A DNA stretch of 8,097 bases from Sediminibacterium sp. Lineage in GTDB: Bacteria; Bacteroidota; Bacteroidia; Chitinophagales; Chitinophagaceae. Below, piece after piece: positions 1 through 5,875 of the stretch (its first letter is position 1; every line of letters starts with the position of its first letter). Where the stretch lies: positions 1 to 8,097 of the forward strand of contig JAQBNJ010000288.1 in the NCBI GenBank assembly GCA_028288645.1. Reading direction: 5' to 3'. Both the position numbers and the translations under genes were made by a program. The notes beneath the pieces were generated by a model, which had not been told where the DNA came from, made no database searches, and saw only the letters and a list, made by a program, of their open reading frames with translations.

Positions 1-29
1 ATTTATAAGTAGTAGAAAACTGCCTGCTT

Positions 30-797
30 TTATACTGTTTGCAATCTTTTTATATCCGCATCGATCGTAGACTGGATATAATCATGCGCCAGTGCGATCA
101 TTTTTTCTGCTTTTTCGATCTTTTCAATGCCTTCCTTACCCAGTGTTTTACTTACTTCCATCTGCGTTTTTTCTTTGTTCATCGATTGTTCCAGTTGCTG
201 TTTCTGCAGTTCGAGCTGTTGCAGTTGCTGCTGTATCTTTTGAACTGCATCATTATGCGACTGAAGAACGCTTTGTCTTTTTTGTAACTGGTTATTTTTT
301 TCGGCGTTGGCGCCTTTTAAAAAATCGTCGTTCTTTTGTTTGAGCAGGTCCTTGTATTGCTTTGCGGCCTCTATCAGTTTTACCGGCGGAACGTCCTGTG
401 CTTCAAAACTCATCATTACAGCCTGCAAAACCACTTCAGGAGCTACCATTCCCTTGCTGGCCATTTTCTGCTGGGTTTTGATCAGCAACTGGCGGAACTC
501 GAAATAATCGGGCCCGGGCAGGTTGGCTTTTACCAGCTCGTCTTCAAAAAATTTAATAAAGATGGGATCCGCTGTTTCTCTCGCACCACCACCTGTTTGC
601 AACGGTGATACAAATGATGGATCTGAAGCGGCAGTTGCCGCAGGAGTTTCTCCTATTCCTGCGAACGGAAAAAATGTTGGCGGAACGGTTGAAGCAGCCT
701 GCTGTGAATTGTTCTCACCGCCACCTTTCTCTTTTATTTTATCAGCGGGATCGTCTTCGATAAATCCCTGTTGCTGCAAAAAACTTTTTAATCCCAT
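30..797 (-). CDS. Uncharacterised coiled-coil protein
   Basis: A 255-residue protein that I do not recognise as a named family. It starts with a short amphipathic segment (MGLKSFLQQQGFIEDDP). Residues about 20-77 form a low-complexity linker rich in G, S, T, A and P. A charged, helix-prone region follows (about 78-160, containing FIKFFEDELVKANLPGPDYF). Residues about 165-215 are a Q/L/K-rich heptad-like stretch typical of a coiled coil, and a final helix spans about 222-254. There is no signal peptide or membrane segment, so it is probably cytoplasmic. The ATG at 797 has no Shine-Dalgarno sequence, which is normal in Bacteroidota; no better start is visible. The stop is 29 bp from the window edge, so any downstream operon partner would be out of view. 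That it is a real gene is well supported by the long open frame and sensible composition. Its function is unknown; a scaffold or oligomerisation role is only a guess from the coiled coil. Confidence 0.85.
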   Translation of the reverse strand: MGLKSFLQQQGFIEDDPADKIKEKGGGENNSQQAASTVPPTFFPFAGIGETPAATAASDPSFVSPLQTGGGARETADPIFIKFFEDELVKANLPGPDYFEFRQLLIKTQQKMASKGMVAPEVVLQAVMMSFEAQDVPPVKLIEAAKQYKDLLKQKNDDFLKGANAEKNNQLQKRQSVLQSHNDAVQKIQQQLQQLELQKQQLEQSMNKEKTQMEVSKTLGKEGIEKIEKAEKMIALAHDYIQSTIDADIKRLQTV

Positions 798-876
798 ATG
801 ATCAGTTTGAAATGAATATAATGATAAGTCTATTTCCTGATTTAAATATTACATTTTATCAAAAAAACCTTGTTTA

Positions 877-905
877 TAAAGGTATTGGTTTTGGAATAAT
901 GTCAA
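877..905 (-). promoter_or_regulatory. Candidate Bacteroidota-type promoter for the coiled-coil protein gene
   Basis: On the minus strand, TTGAC (TTG at 905-903) is followed after 18 nt by TACCTTTA (884-877). This resembles the Bacteroidota -33 TTG and -7 TAnnTTTG boxes, with the last G of the -7 box replaced by A and the spacer slightly short. Transcription would start near 870, giving a leader of about 70 nt before the ATG at 797. The match is imperfect, so this is a weak call. Confidence 0.25.
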
Positions 906-946
906 CATTTCGACCGGGTGCATTTCAAATTTTCGCGACTCCTATG

Positions 947-1025
947 TGAAAACCTATATTTCCTACTGTTCTATGTGGTAAAAAACTTTGAACCACATAG
1001 GACATAGGACACATAGAGGTTTAAA
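947..1025. repeat. Imperfect inverted repeat with CCTATGTG motif
   Basis: The arms are 947-979 and 992-1025, separated by a 12-nt A-rich loop (980-991). The 9 bp next to the loop are perfect (CTATGTGGT at 971-979 against ACCACATAG at 992-1000). The outer parts pair with a few mismatches and small bulges. The right arm is itself made of short ACATAGG-like tandem units (about 995-1015), and another CCTATGTG copy lies just outside the left arm at 941-948. The composition resembles short dispersed intergenic repeats of Bacteroidota genomes; that resemblance is from memory and the copy number could not be tested. It lies about 130 bp upstream of the MNT gene, in a divergent spacer, so it is not obviously a terminator. 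Confidence 0.7.
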
Positions 1026-1152
1026 ATAAATCAGAGAGAGGCGAAAATAATTGGTAACCTGCGGCTAAGCGATGCTTTGGAGATCACTCGAATTCCATAA
1101 TTAGAATTGCATCGTTAGACCAATCTGGAAAATATCATAAATTTGGTAAATC

Positions 1153-1440
1153 ATGTTAACCAGGGATACCATACTCGAGGCTTTACGTAACCGCAATACT
1201 CATTTCGTTGAATTGGGAGTGAAACGTATCGGCCTGTTCGGATCCTACGCAAAGGGTACTGCGGTTGCAGCAAGCGATATAGATATATTCGTAGAAATGC
1301 CAGCCAATTTTGCCAACCTATGCCAGTTATATGATACACTCGAAATGGAATTTAAGGTGAAGGTGGACATTGTAAGAAACGGAGAACATTTGCGTAAACC
1401 TTTCCTTGATACCATTGAGAAAGAAATCCATTATGCCTGA
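1153..1440 (+). CDS. MNT-domain nucleotidyltransferase (MntA-like), without HEPN partner
   Basis: A 95-residue minimal nucleotidyltransferase of the DNA polymerase beta superfamily. It carries the complete signature GSX10DXD: G30-S31, then D42 and D44 in GSYAKGTAVAASDIDIFVE. A third acidic residue, D72, lies in KVDIV, so the three metal-binding carboxylates are all present. In the characterised type VII toxin-antitoxin systems, MntA antitoxins of this size transfer AMP from ATP to a tyrosine of the HEPN toxin HepT and so silence it. The HEPN gene normally sits directly beside the MNT gene and often overlaps its end. Here the next gene is the convergent helicase, 7 bp away, and the upstream spacer has no reading frame, so the partner is missing locally. 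The protein itself looks intact. The start at 1153 gives the usual family length; there is no Shine-Dalgarno sequence, but TAAATTTG lies at 1138-1145. It may be a solitary antitoxin relic, or act on a substrate encoded elsewhere. Confidence 0.9.
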   Translation: MLTRDTILEALRNRNTHFVELGVKRIGLFGSYAKGTAVAASDIDIFVEMPANFANLCQLYDTLEMEFKVKVDIVRNGEHLRKPFLDTIEKEIHYA

Positions 1441-1447
1441 TCAGCTC

Positions 1448-3802
1448 CTACTCCAAAATTCTCAGCTTCGCATAATTCAACATGATCTTCTTCTCACCAT
1501 TCAATTTAAAATTGATGGTGGCAACGGGGTTATGTGCAGAGCCTTCCACTTTTGCCACAGTGCCGAAACCAAATTTCTGGTGCTCTACTTCCTGGCCTGC
1601 TTGCAAGCTACTGGTATCGCTGGCGATAAAATCGACGCTGGGTTTATGCTCCACTACTTTGGAGGATGGAGGATTGATAGGTAAGTATTCAGGTTTAGCA
1701 TTCGGCTTTTTAGTTGGGGGAGCGCCATATTTTTTTTCTGCACCAGCTGCGGTATTACCGAAACCAAACCCGCGTTGCATGCGTTCAAATGCGCCGCCCA
1801 TATCGGAATTAAAATTGTTTCTTGCGCCGCCGCCTGCGTAACTTTTATCAATATGTTTTTCCGGCATTTCCTCGAGAAAGCGGCTCGGTTCATTTTGCAC
1901 CAGTTGCCCGAAACGGTAGCGTGTATTCGCGTATGTTAACCACAGGCGATGTTTGGCCCGGGTAATGGCTACATAAAATAAACGGCGTTCTTCTTCCAGC
2001 TCTTCCCTTGTGTTGATGCTCATGGCATTGGGGAAAAGCATTTCTTCAATGCCTGCTACAAATACACAGGCGAACTCCAGGCCTTTTGCTGCGTGGATGG
2101 TCATGAGTTTTACTACATCGCTGTTTTCTTTGTCATCATCCGCATCTGTCAATAATGTGATCTGTTGTAGATAAGCGCCCAAAGATTTTTCACCTAACTC
2201 GCCATCATCATTGCTCGGGCTTTCTGTCCATTCTTTGATGGAGTTGAGCAATTCCTGTACGTTCTCATAGCGCGCAAGCCCTTCTGTTGTTTTATCAGTA
2301 AATAATTCTTTTACAAGATTGGTGTGTTTGCCAACCTGCACCGCCACATCATATGCATTCTTATCGGTAAGCATGCTTTTGAAATAGCGGATCATCGTTA
2401 CAAAATTTGTCAATGTTTCCAGCGTGCCAGCCCTGAAACCAAATTCGGCGGCGCGCGTTAACACATCGAACATTGAGATCTTCTGTTCATTGGCGTAGAT
2501 GACACATTTTTCAATCGTTGTTTTACCAATTCCGCGGGCGGGATAATTGATGATACGTGTTAACGCCACTTCATCGTTCGTGTTTACGATCACACGCATA
2601 TAAGCCAGCATGTCTTTGATCTCTTTGCGCTGGTAGAAACTTACGCCGCCATAAATGCGGTAAGCGATTCCCATGCGGCGCAGGCTTTCCTCGAACGAAC
2701 GGCTCTGCGCATTGGTACGATACAAAATAGCAAAGTCGCGGTTATAATAATGGTTGCGTAGTTTTTGTTCCTGTATGGTATCTGCTGTGAATTTTCCTTC
2801 GTCGTTATCGGTCATCGTGCGAACCAAACTGATCTTTTCGCCCTCACTGTTTTCGGTCCACAAGTTTTTGGGAATTTGCCCCTTGTTATTTTTGATCACC
2901 TCGTTCGCTACATTCAAAATACTTTGACTGCTCCTGTAATTCTGTTCCAGTTTTACAACCGTTACATCATCATAATCTTTCTGGAACTGTAAAATATTCT
3001 CGATCGTTGCTCCACGGAAACTGTAAATACTTTGCGCATCATCTCCCACCACGCAAATATTTTCATGCATGGCGGCGAGTAATTTGGTGATCTGGTACTG
3101 AACCGCATTTGTATCCTGGTACTCATCTATCAATATGAATTTGAACTTGCGCTGGTATTTGCTAAGCACTTCGGGAATCGTGTTAAGGATCTCGTACATC
3201 TTGAGCAAGAGGTCATCAAAGTCCATTGCGCCGTTTTTGAAACACCTGTCTACATAAGCTTTATAGATGAGTGCAATGGCCGGCCGGTTGGCGCGTGTAT
3301 CTTCCTGCTGGATATAATAATCGGTTGCATATTCCGCGGGACCTACCAATGAGTTCTTGGCTGATGAGATCCGGTTGCCCACCACACTCGGCTTATAATG
3401 TTTATCATCGAGGTTCAGATCGTTGATAACGGTTTTGAGAACCGAGCGACTGTCGTCCGTATCATAAATGGTGAAATTATTCGGGTAACCGATTCGATGA
3501 CCCTCTGCGCGGAGGATGCGTGCAAATACGCTGTGGAAAGTACCTATATACAAATTCCTCGCTTCCGAATTTCCCAGTGTTTTCTCGATCCGCTCTTTCA
3601 TTTCGGCCGCGGCCTTATTGGTAAATGTGAGCGCGAGTATGTTGAATGCATCAACCTTCTCCTTGTCCATGAGATAGGCGATACGGGTAGTGAGTACTTT
3701 CGTTTTTCCGCTGCCGGCGCCGGCAATGATCATCAATGGGCCATTCACATGCGTGGCCGCTTCCAGTTGCGGGCCGTTCAATCCCTTCAAATATTCCTGC
3801 AT
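1448..3802 (-). CDS. uvrD: Superfamily 1 DNA helicase UvrD/PcrA
   Basis: A full-length 784-residue 3'-5' DNA helicase that uses ATP to unwind DNA in nucleotide excision repair, replication restart and displacement of proteins from DNA. The SF1A motifs appear in order: Q motif LNGPQLEA (8-15), Walker A AGAGSGKT (27-34), motif Ia LTFTNKAAAEM (58-68), GTFHS (87-91), Walker B LIDEYQDTN (224-232), motif III VVGDDAQSIYSFRGA (251-265), motif IV LEQNYRSS (285-292), motif V LMTIHAAKGLEF (566-577) and motif VI EEERRLFYVAITRAKHRL (603-620). A flexible G/A/P/K-rich linker (about 655-730) leads to a C-terminal Tudor-like module (about 735-784, GQEVEHQKFGFGTVAKVEG). In PcrA-type helicases this module contacts RNA polymerase. 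UvrD and PcrA are not separable by sequence here, so the symbol covers both. The ATG at 3802 places the Q motif at the expected distance from the N-terminus. The gene stands alone, convergent with the MNT gene and divergent from the SRPBCC gene. No frameshift or motif loss is seen. Confidence 0.97.
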   Translation of the reverse strand: MQEYLKGLNGPQLEAATHVNGPLMIIAGAGSGKTKVLTTRIAYLMDKEKVDAFNILALTFTNKAAAEMKERIEKTLGNSEARNLYIGTFHSVFARILRAEGHRIGYPNNFTIYDTDDSRSVLKTVINDLNLDDKHYKPSVVGNRISSAKNSLVGPAEYATDYYIQQEDTRANRPAIALIYKAYVDRCFKNGAMDFDDLLLKMYEILNTIPEVLSKYQRKFKFILIDEYQDTNAVQYQITKLLAAMHENICVVGDDAQSIYSFRGATIENILQFQKDYDDVTVVKLEQNYRSSQSILNVANEVIKNNKGQIPKNLWTENSEGEKISLVRTMTDNDEGKFTADTIQEQKLRNHYYNRDFAILYRTNAQSRSFEESLRRMGIAYRIYGGVSFYQRKEIKDMLAYMRVIVNTNDEVALTRIINYPARGIGKTTIEKCVIYANEQKISMFDVLTRAAEFGFRAGTLETLTNFVTMIRYFKSMLTDKNAYDVAVQVGKHTNLVKELFTDKTTEGLARYENVQELLNSIKEWTESPSNDDGELGEKSLGAYLQQITLLTDADDDKENSDVVKLMTIHAAKGLEFACVFVAGIEEMLFPNAMSINTREELEEERRLFYVAITRAKHRLWLTYANTRYRFGQLVQNEPSRFLEEMPEKHIDKSYAGGGARNNFNSDMGGAFERMQRGFGFGNTAAGAEKKYGAPPTKKPNAKPEYLPINPPSSKVVEHKPSVDFIASDTSSLQAGQEVEHQKFGFGTVAKVEGSAHNPVATINFKLNGEKKIMLNYAKLRILE

Positions 3803-3960
3803 GAGCGCAAGTTAATATGTTGTTGGGTGAAAAATAAAAACGTTGAAAACTTAGTTGGGGAAACAGGTTATTAAACCAGGCAATTTATCCCGAATTGTTT
3901 GAACCGCTGGAACTCGATGAAACTTTGATCTGGTGCCTTTTTTACGCCCAAACAGAAGTG

Positions 3961-4090
3961 TTTAACCTTAGTAGAAAATTAACGCAGAACGGGGTACAAC
4001 CTTATTACCTTATTCTGATCGATCTTTCTCCCGTTCGGAATAAGGTAATAAGGTTGGATCTTTCATACCGTTATTTTCTACTAAGGTTTA
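3961..4090. repeat. Two-stem palindromic element (possible MITE or regulatory hairpin)
   Basis: The outer arms are 3964-3984 and 4069-4088: 15 bp perfect (AACCTTAGTAGAAAA against its complement at 4074-4088), then a one-base bulge and 5 more pairs. The inner arms are 3998-4015 and 4038-4055, a perfect 18-bp stem (AACCTTATTACCTTATTC). Outer and inner stems are separated by 13 unpaired bases on each side (3985-3997 and 4056-4068). The apical loop is 22 nt (4016-4037) and contains GATCGATC. The ends could be read as TTA duplications (3962-3964 and 4088-4090) flanking terminal repeats starting ACCTTAGTAG, which would fit a small non-autonomous element. The short direct repeat overlaps what palindromy alone would give, so that reading is uncertain. 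Because the element lies between two divergent starts it is not a terminator. It could form a structured leader in either direction. Confidence 0.85.
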
Positions 4091-4180
4091 GATCCGGCAC
4101 TACGATGGAGAAACCCTAATAATTTATTGCATAATAATGTTCTATCGCGCCGATGCCTATGTATGTCAGGAGGATTAACT

Positions 4181-4188
4181 TAATTTTG
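4181..4188 (+). promoter_or_regulatory. Candidate -7 box of the SRPBCC gene
   Basis: TAATTTTG matches the Bacteroidota -7 consensus TAnnTTTG exactly. It ends only 8 nt before the ATG at 4197, so transcription from it would start at or within a few bases of the start codon. No TTG is present at the expected -33 distance, which lowers the confidence. Confidence 0.25.
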
Positions 4189-4196
4189 ACCCTGCA

Positions 4197-4574
4197 ATGA
4201 AAGACTTTAAAAAATATTATATCATCCCCGAAGAACCCGAGATCGTTTACCAGGCGCTCACCAATGCGCATACGATCCGCTTGTGGACCGGCTCACCCGC
4301 AACCATGAGCACAGAACCCGGCTCTGAATTTTCTCTCTGGGATGGAAGTATTACCGGCAAGAACCTCGAATTTGTCGAGAATAAAAAAATCGTTCAGAAA
4401 TGGGATTTCGATGGGCAGGAAGAGGATTCGATCGTTACTATCATTCTGCACCCGCACAAACTTGGGACTTCTGTTGAGTTGCGGCATTCAAATATTCCGG
4501 ATGATGCGTATGATGATATTTCGGAAGGGTGGACGGGTAGTTATTTTAAGGAGTTGGGGATGTTTTATGAATAA
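4197..4574 (+). CDS. SRPBCC / AHSA1-like START-domain protein
   Basis: A 125-residue soluble protein with the pattern of the SRPBCC superfamily, AHSA1 (Aha1 C-terminal homology) branch. The N-terminal strand and helix (IIPEEPEIVYQALTNAHTI, about 9-27) are followed by the conserved Trp region (RLWTG, 28-32). A beta-sheet core follows, with GSITGKNLEFVENKKIVQKW at 50-69 and TIILHPHKLGTSVELRHSNI at 81-100. The family's C-terminal helix is introduced by EGWTGSYFKELGMFYE (110-125). These folds form a hydrophobic cavity; bacterial members have varied or unknown ligands, so no substrate can be named. The length is normal for single-domain bacterial members. The gene is monocistronic: divergent from uvrD, followed by a terminator 5 bp after the stop, and convergent with the hydrolase gene. 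The ATG at 4197 gives the expected N-terminal strand at once, and there is no Shine-Dalgarno sequence at normal distance. Confidence 0.88.
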   Translation: MKDFKKYYIIPEEPEIVYQALTNAHTIRLWTGSPATMSTEPGSEFSLWDGSITGKNLEFVENKKIVQKWDFDGQEEDSIVTIILHPHKLGTSVELRHSNIPDDAYDDISEGWTGSYFKELGMFYE

Positions 4575-4579
4575 AATCG

Positions 4580-4606
4580 AATGCGAGGATACTAACCGCA
4601 TTTTTT
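4580..4606 (+). terminator. Intrinsic terminator of the SRPBCC gene
   Basis: The stem AATGCG (4580-4585) pairs with CGCATT (4597-4602) around an 11-nt loop and runs into a T tract (4601-4606). It begins 5 bp after the stop codon. The stem is short but the position and T run fit rho-independent termination. Confidence 0.6.
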
Positions 4607-4608
4607 AT

Positions 4609-4683
4609 CAATAAAAGAGAAACGAAGAAAAGAAGCGACCCCGAAATTCAGAGACGCTTATTTTCTTCGTTTTTCTTCTATTG
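4609..4683. terminator. 29-bp inverted repeat between convergent genes, probable bidirectional terminator
   Basis: The arms 4609-4637 and 4655-4683 pair over 29 positions with two mismatches and one G-T wobble, around a 17-nt loop (4638-4654). The left arm is purine-rich and the right arm pyrimidine-rich, so either transcript forms a long hairpin whose 3' side is U-rich. The element ends 21 bp beyond the stop of the alpha/beta hydrolase gene (minus) and follows the short terminator of the SRPBCC gene (plus). It therefore probably ends hydrolase transcription and backs up the other. No separate U tract follows the stem, so termination is inferred from position and structure. Confidence 0.6.
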
Positions 4684-4704
4684 AAAGTTCTTAATCAATA
4701 GACG

Positions 4705-5535
4705 TTACCTATCTAAAAAGGCAATTACTTTCTTTATAAGAGAAGCTCGTTTATTCGTAAACGAATGATCAGTTTCCCACACCTCGTAATTAAAATAATT
4801 CTTATTCGCGTTCTTCAATGTATTCGCCAACGCTTCATTCTGGTGATGCTCATCTAACATAACAACCTGTTTATTAGCCAGGGCCCCGGCTGCATTTTTC
4901 AGATTGTGAAAATCCGCCTCCCGCAGAACTGCGGCAAACAATGCTTTACCGGATTTTTTATTCAGCACAAAATAGTCATCTGCTTCTTTTTCCTGTTGTG
5001 CAAGCCCGGTAGGCGTTTGCGTGCTGATGTTCTGGTAAATATCCCATGCAGAAAGCGCAAAGCCTTTTTTGATCCCCGGTATTTCCTGTAATGCTTTCAG
5101 GCAAACAAAACCACCCATGCTATGCCCGAACAATGCGATCTGTTGCGGATCGATCTGCATTTTGGCGGCATTCTCTTTCAGGTAGGCAACAATATTTTTT
5201 ACATCTTCCACGCAATGACTGAATGAAAATTCGCCCTGGCTTGCCCAGCTGCCACGGTAATTAAAATAGATCACGTTCCATCCATGCGCGCGAACGGCCT
5301 GGGCGAGATCGAGATTGCGTTCATTTCCGGGATAGCCGTGTAACAATAACAAAGTGGGATGCGGTTTTGAACCATTCGCCTTATACATAAACCCCTGCAA
5401 CAGGCTTCCCGCTGATGGAAGCTGCAACTCCATAAAGCCCGCCGGCGAATCGGTTGACCATTGAAGGTCCTGTTGCGCATTTACAGAATTAGTAAGGGTG
5501 CAGATGAATGCGAGGAGAAATACGATCTTTTTCAT
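4705..5535 (-). CDS. Secreted alpha/beta-fold hydrolase
   Basis: A 276-residue serine hydrolase with a signal peptide: MKKIVFLLAFICTLTNSVNA (1-20), with a likely signal peptidase I cut before Q21. There is no lipobox Cys at the cleavage site, so it is probably periplasmic. The alpha/beta hydrolase core is clear: the oxyanion segment LLLLHGYPGNERN (62-74), the strand VIYFNYRGSWASQG (88-101) and the nucleophile elbow FGHSMGG (136-142) with Ser139. The likely catalytic His is H257 (TDHSF, 255-259), and the acid is probably D228 (VVMLDEHH). The closest type by eye is the dienelactone-hydrolase or prolyl-oligopeptidase-like group of esterases and peptidases; the substrate cannot be read from the sequence. 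It is a single gene, convergent with the SRPBCC gene and divergent from the YkuD_2 L,D-transpeptidase gene. The ATG at 5535 is fixed by the signal peptide. Confidence 0.93.
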   Translation of the reverse strand: MKKIVFLLAFICTLTNSVNAQQDLQWSTDSPAGFMELQLPSAGSLLQGFMYKANGSKPHPTLLLLHGYPGNERNLDLAQAVRAHGWNVIYFNYRGSWASQGEFSFSHCVEDVKNIVAYLKENAAKMQIDPQQIALFGHSMGGFVCLKALQEIPGIKKGFALSAWDIYQNISTQTPTGLAQQEKEADDYFVLNKKSGKALFAAVLREADFHNLKNAAGALANKQVVMLDEHHQNEALANTLKNANKNYFNYEVWETDHSFTNKRASLIKKVIAFLDR

Positions 5536-5875
5536 AATGCAGTTATATCATGTAAAATACCAACATTCTGTCTTGAAAATGGCGCGAAAAATTAAATCAT
5601 ACCAAAAAGGGTCATATAGCCTCCGACAACAACCTTTTAACAGTTCTTTTATTTCTACCACTTACCCTAAGCTACTTGTATATGGCAAAAAAACATCAGG
5701 TAAAAAATTTTAACGCTGAGTTTTTTTAGTTATGTTAAAGCATTGTATATCAACGTATTTATAACAGTTGAAAACCCGCATTCTGTGGTATTCGGTCTAC
5801 ATTTGTTCTCCACCACTTCTCACTGCACTTACCCAAACTTTACCATTTTTCTTAATTAAAAGTAAGCAGCGTATC
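5536..5875. other. Divergent intergenic spacer between the hydrolase and YkuD_2 genes
   Basis: This AT-rich spacer holds the regulatory sequences of the two divergent envelope genes. The only box I can support is TACATTTG at 5798-5805 for the plus-strand gene. I saw no good -7 box for the hydrolase gene and no repeat of note. A 15-codon open frame at 5682-5729 has no supporting feature. The in-frame extension of the transpeptidase gene to a TTG at 5768 is not believed (see that gene). Confidence 0.65.
5798..5805 (+). promoter_or_regulatory. Candidate -7 box of the YkuD_2 transpeptidase gene
   Basis: TACATTTG matches TAnnTTTG exactly. The nearest upstream TTG (5768-5770) is 27 nt away, longer than the usual 19-21, so the -33 part is not convincing. 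Transcription would begin near 5812, leaving a leader of about 64 nt before the ATG at 5876. It would also place the upstream TTG at 5768 outside the transcript. Confidence 0.35.

Larger units (their letters stand above)
798..1152. other. Divergent intergenic spacer with an inverted repeat
   Basis: This spacer lies between the start of the coiled-coil protein gene (minus) and the start of the MNT nucleotidyltransferase gene (plus). Its left part is AT-rich and could hold promoter elements for the minus gene. The middle contains the imperfect hairpin at 947-1025. The stretch at about 1026-1137 shows no open frame, tRNA-like fold or recognisable motif. I see no small gene here on either strand. 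Confidence 0.7.
3803..4196. other. Divergent intergenic spacer between uvrD and the SRPBCC gene
   Basis: This 394-bp region must carry the promoters of both flanking genes. Its main content is the two-stem palindromic element at 3961-4090. On the uvrD side (3803-3960) I see AT-rich sequence but no convincing promoter. On the other side, TAATTTTG lies at 4181-4188 just before the SRPBCC start. A perfect AGGAGG occurs at 4168-4173, but it is 23 nt from the ATG at 4197 and no in-frame start sits at a usable distance. The open frames crossing this spacer run through the palindrome and do not look like protein. Confidence 0.75.

Noticed and set aside
1406..1684. Plus-strand open frame overlapping the end of the MNT gene, in the position of a HEPN partner
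   Set aside because: Most of it is antisense to the conserved C-terminal part of the helicase gene, and its translation shows no HEPN-like helices or RX4-6H motif.
3895..4119. Plus-strand 74-codon open frame in the uvrD upstream spacer
   Set aside because: It runs through both arms of the palindromic element, so its openness reflects the repeat rather than coding selection. It has no domain or translation signal.
4137..4178. 13-codon upstream frame (MFYRADAYVCQED) followed by AGGAGG overlap at 4168-4173
   Set aside because: It is too short to support. The AGGAGG lies inside its end and is not at a working distance from the SRPBCC start at 4197.
5682..5729. 15-codon frame MAKKHQVKNFNAEFF in the divergent spacer
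   Set aside because: No ribosome binding site, promoter or terminator of its own. AT-rich sequence gives frames of this length by chance.
5768..5875. N-terminal extension of the YkuD_2 gene to a TTG start
   Set aside because: It would bury the export signal 36 residues inside the protein and overlap the candidate promoter at 5798-5805. The ATG at 5876 explains the sequence better.
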